The notes under the pieces: model-generated | The model's input: only the letters and a program-made list of their open reading frames with translations | Databases searched by the model: none | Told to the model about the DNA's origin: nothing | Shown here: in pieces, positions 62,162-64,000 of the stretch | Numbering within the stretch: position 1 is the first letter of the stretch | Layout of the letters: each line of letters begins with the position of its first letter | Source of the DNA: Cellulomonas sp. Leaf334 | GTDB lineage: Bacteria; Actinomycetota; Actinomycetes; Actinomycetales; Cellulomonadaceae | Reading direction: 5' to 3' | DNA: 64,000 nucleotides | Assembly (NCBI RefSeq): GCF_001424195.1 | Contig: NZ_LMOO01000001.1 | Span: 974,569 to 1,038,568, forward strand | Translations under genes and position numbers: made by a program

Positions 62162-64000
62162 TCAGCGCTTGCGCTGCTGCTTGGCGGCCTTGCGACGCGC
62201 CTCGCGGTTGGACTCGCCGTCGGCCGCGGCCGGACGGGCGCCCGCGTTCCCGCCACCTGCGTCGCCCCGGGTCACCACAGCGCCGTCGCCGTCGACCGAC
62301 GGCGCGCTGTACTGCAGCGGTGCACGCTGCTCCGGCCCGTCGATGCCCTTGGCCACGAGCTTGCCCGGCGTCGGGCCGTCGGAGACCGAGCGCGGGAGCG
62401 TGGCCTGGGCACCGGCGCTGGCCGCGGCAGCGACGGCGGAGTCGGCGGTCACCGCAGGAGCGTCGGGCGCGGCGACCTGGACCTCGAGGTTGTAGAGGTA
62501 GCCGACCGTCTCCTCCTTGATGGCGTCCGTCATCGCGTTGAAGAGCTGGTAGCCCTCACGCTGGTACTCCACGAGGGGGTCGCGCTGCGCCATCGCGCGC
62601 AGACCGATGCCCTCCTTGAGGTAGTCCATCTCGTAGAGGTGCTCGCGCCACTTGCGGTCCAGGACCGACAGGGTCACGCGCCGCTCCAGCTGGCGCATGT
62701 TCTCCGACCCGATCTGCTCCTCACGCTCCGCGTAGGCGTGCTCGGCGTCGGAGAGGATCTCCCGCTCGATCAGCTCGGCGGACAGCCGGGTGGGTCCACC
62801 GGCCTGGTCGACGACCTCGTCCGGGGTGATCGTGACGGGGTACACGCCCTTCAGGGCGGTCCACAGCGCGTCCAGGTCCCACTCCTCCGGCCGCCCCTCG
62901 GTGGTGGCGCCGGTGATGTACGCCGAGAGCACGTCGGAGCGGAAGTGCCGGACCTGCTCGTGCAGGTCCTCACCCTCCAGCACCCGGCGGCGCTGCTCGT
63001 AGATGACGACGCGCTGGCGGGACATGACGTCGTCGTACTTCAGGACGTTCTTGCGGATCTCGAAGTTGCGGGACTCGACCTGCGACTGCGCGGACTGGAT
63101 CCCGCGCGTCACGATCTTCGACTCGAGCGGCATGTCCTCGGGGAAACCGGCGCGCGTCATCATCGACTCCGCGAGCGAGGAGTTGAACAGGCGCATCAGG
63201 TCGTCCTGCATCGACAGGTAGAAACGCGACTCGCCCGGGTCGCCCTGACGGCCGGAGCGCCCGCGCAGCTGGTTGTCGATGCGACGCGACTCGTGGCGCT
63301 CGGTGCCGAGCACGTAGAGCCCGCCGAGCTCGACGACCTCGTCGTGCTCCGCGGCGACGGCTTCCTTGGCCTTGTCGAGCGCGGCCGGCCACGCGGCCTC
63401 GTACTCCTCCGGCTGTTCGGCGGGCTCGAGGCCACGGGCGGCCAGGTCGGCGACGGCCATGAACTCGGCGTTGCCGCCGAGCATGATGTCGGTCCCGCGG
63501 CCGGCCATGTTCGTCGCGACGGTGACGGCGCCCTTGCGGCCCGCCTGCGCGATGATCGACGCCTCACGCGCGTGCTGCTTGGCGTTGAGGACCTCGTGCG
63601 GCACGCCCTGCTTCTTCAGCTTGGACGAGAGCAGCTCGCTCTTCTCGACGCTGGTGGTACCCACGAGCACCGGCTGACCGTGCGCGTGCCGCTCGACGAT
63701 GTCGGCGACGACGGCGTCGAACTTGCCGTCCTCGCTCTTGTAGACGAAGTCGCGCTGGTCGATGCGCTGCATGTCGCGGTTGGTCGGGATGGGCACGACG
63801 CCCAGCTTGTAGGTGCCCTGGAACTCCGCGGCCTCGGTCTCGGCCGTACCGGTCATCCCGGAGAGCTTGCCGTACAGGCGGAAGTAGTTCTGCAGCGTGA
63901 TCGTGGCGAGCGTCTGGTTCTCGGCCTTGATCGCCACGCCCTCCTTCGCCTCGATCGCCTGGTGCATGCCCTCGTTGTAGCGGCGGCCGGGCAGGATGCG
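62162..64000 (-). CDS. secA: Preprotein translocase ATPase SecA, C-terminal part (5' end outside window)
   Basis: The last 612 residues of SecA, the motor that drives proteins through SecYEG. The frame is open to the window edge, beginning [14 protein letters not shown]. Visible are the NBD2 motifs with [25 protein letters not shown] and the arginine-finger region [13 protein letters not shown], the helical scaffold ([17 protein letters not shown]) and helical wing ([20 protein letters not shown]). The C-terminus ends in a basic [14 protein letters not shown] tail with no SEC-C zinc motif, as in several actinobacterial SecA1 proteins. Confidence 0.96.
   Translation of the reverse strand, partial: RILPGRRYNEGMHQAIEAKEGVAIKAENQTLATITLQNYFRLYGKLSGMTGTAETEAAEFQGTYKLGVVPIPTNRDMQRIDQRDFVYKSEDGKFDAVVADIVERHAHGQPVLVGTTSVEKSELLSSKLKKQGVPHEVLNAKQHAREASIIAQAGRKGAVTVATNMAGRGTDIMLGGNAEFMAVADLAARGLEPAEQPEEYEAAWPAALDKAKEAVAAEHDEVVELGGLYVLGTERHESRRIDNQLRGRSGRQGDPGESRFYLSMQDDLMRLFNSSLAESMMTRAGFPEDMPLESKIVTRGIQSAQSQVESRNFEIRKNVLKYDDVMSRQRVVIYEQRRRVLEGEDLHEQVRHFRSDVLSAYITGATTEGRPEEWDLDALWTALKGVYPVTITPDEVVDQAGGPTRLSAELIEREILSDAEHAYAEREEQIGSENMRQLERRVTLSVLDRKWREHLYEMDYLKEGIGLRAMAQRDPLVEYQREGYQLFNAMTDAIKEETVGYLYNLEVQVAAPDAPAVTADSAVAAAASAGAQATLPRSVSDGPTPGKLVAKGIDGPEQRAPLQYSAPSVDGDGAVVTRGDAGGGNAGARPAAADGESNREARRKAAKQQRKR

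Overview
The window reads as chromosomal DNA of a high-GC Gram-positive actinomycete. Gene order (rplU-rpmA-obg-proB-proA-nadD-rsfS; recG-rsmD-coaD-yceD-rpmF-rnc-mutM; rpmB-thiL-DUF3515-ddl-gpsA-plsC-murA-leuD-leuC with a divergent IclR gene; Rv3235-type gene next to secA), frequent GTG starts, GTGA/ATGA gene overlaps and a lysine-tailed HU protein all fit Actinobacteria. The protein set suggests a Cellulomonadaceae-like organism. That assignment is inference from gene content, not from a marker-gene comparison.

Bases 1-8933 are accessory. A very large secreted RHS/YD-repeat polymorphic-toxin gene runs on the minus strand (about 7293 down to 227). It is broken twice: by an in-frame TAG near its 5' end and by a one-base frameshift at a G4 run. 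Its C-terminal toxin module is followed, with an ATGA overlap, by a small three-helix membrane protein that is the natural immunity candidate and is cut by the window start. A tyrosine recombinase follows, lying just beyond the 3' end of tRNA-Ala(GGC), as expected at the border of an island integrated at a tRNA gene.

Bases 9132-18761 hold a long minus-strand housekeeping run: ribosomal proteins L21 and L27, the Obg GTPase, proline synthesis (proB, proA), a 50-residue membrane protein, NAD synthesis (nadD), a disordered membrane protein, the ribosome silencing factor and a histidine phosphatase. A TetR regulator and a divergent NAD(P)H oxidoreductase share a promoter region with three copies of one operator half-site. 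Bases 18779-28223 hold a large RNase E/G and the cydABDC operon (cytochrome bd oxidase and its assembly ABC exporter).

Bases 28308-42694 contain a 2-hydroxyacid dehydrogenase, mutM, rnc (with a striking 20-bp perfect hairpin in its 5' coding sequence), rpmF, yceD, a coiled-coil protein, coaD, rsmD, an ABC transporter pair (ATPase plus DUF6297 membrane protein), recG, a DAK2-domain protein, rpmB, two acetyltransferases, thiL and a DUF3515 lipoprotein. Bases 42699-53707 add a fatty-acid desaturase, ddl, a cystathionine-synthase-like PLP enzyme, gpsA, plsC, murA, HU, leuD, leuC and an IclR regulator resembling NdgR. tRNA-Glu and tRNA-Gln follow.

Bases 54155-64000 are less well characterised: a DUF6912 protein, a CpaE-like ATPase with a SAF-domain (CpaB-like) partner, a BldC-like DNA-binding protein, an amino-acid permease, an unusual fusion of a nucleotidyltransferase-like domain with a SAM methyltransferase, a LysM membrane protein coupled to an Rv3235-family protein, and the C-terminal two thirds of secA running off the window end. 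The points most worth following up are the broken RHS toxin with its overlapping immunity candidate, the rnc hairpin, the nucleotidyltransferase-methyltransferase fusion and the orphan CpaE/SAF pair.
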